A program made the position numbers and the translations under genes. A DNA stretch of 6,861 nt, from positions 1-6,861 of the forward strand of contig SYGQ01000051.1 of the NCBI GenBank assembly GCA_005799475.1, read 5' to 3'. Below are positions 6,835 through 6,861 of this stretch, piece by piece; position 1 is the stretch's first letter, and every line of letters starts with the position of its first letter. The stretch is from Planctomycetia bacterium (lineage in GTDB: Bacteria > Planctomycetota > Phycisphaerae > Phycisphaerales > SM1A02). The notes below the pieces were generated by a model. The model was not told the DNA's origin and made no database searches. It worked only from the letters and a program-made list of their open reading frames with translations.

Positions 6835-6861
6835 CTTGGGACTGTAGTTGAGCCCGAGGGG

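Noticed and set aside
4..6861. Same 9-base word CCCGAGGGG at both ends of the window (4-12 and 6853-6861)
   Set aside because: Short, GC-only-biased word in a GC-rich genome, inside coding frames; chance repetition or effect of window choice, not evidence of terminal repeats.
1..6861. Search for tRNA/rRNA genes, insertion sequences, CRISPR repeats, toxin-antitoxin or phage genes
   Set aside because: Nearly every base is accounted for by four protein genes. I saw no tRNA-like cloverleaf, regularly spaced repeats, transposase motifs or flanking inverted repeats.

Overview
This GC-rich bacterial window holds four protein genes, packed almost without gaps, and no RNA gene, mobile element or CRISPR array that I can see. 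Left to right: (1) the C-terminal part of a YmdB-type (TIGR00282) metallophosphoesterase, plus strand, cut by the left edge; (2) a complete FUSC-family inner-membrane protein, minus strand; (3) a small thioredoxin-fold peroxiredoxin of the BCP/AhpE type, plus strand; (4) a very large fused HyuA-HyuB protein of the 5-oxoprolinase/hydantoinase family, minus strand, filling the right half of the window.

Each gene faces the opposite way from its neighbour, so none forms a co-directional operon with another inside this window. YmdB and the FUSC gene converge on a 141-base gap. A long imperfect hairpin sits almost exactly in the middle of that gap and is the best candidate for a two-way terminator. 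The FUSC and peroxiredoxin genes diverge from a gap of about 50 bases that must hold both start regions. The peroxiredoxin and HyuAB genes converge and overlap by 14 bases at their 3' ends.

Lineage is inference only. High GC, the lack of clear Shine-Dalgarno sequences, the flavour of the YmdB C-terminus and the single-chain HyuA-HyuB protein with extra residues near its N-terminus remind me of Planctomycetota (Phycisphaerae-like) proteins. No rRNA or other phylogenetic marker is present to confirm this. The proteins look like ordinary chromosomal housekeeping or accessory metabolism. The only functional link I can draw is loose: 5-oxoprolinase belongs to glutathione turnover and peroxiredoxin to thiol-based peroxide removal, but opposite transcription argues against a shared operon.

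I found no convincing undescribed system. The points most worth a second look are the insert of about 70 residues in the HyuA half, the intergenic hairpin, which may be a dispersed repeat, and the 3' gene overlap.
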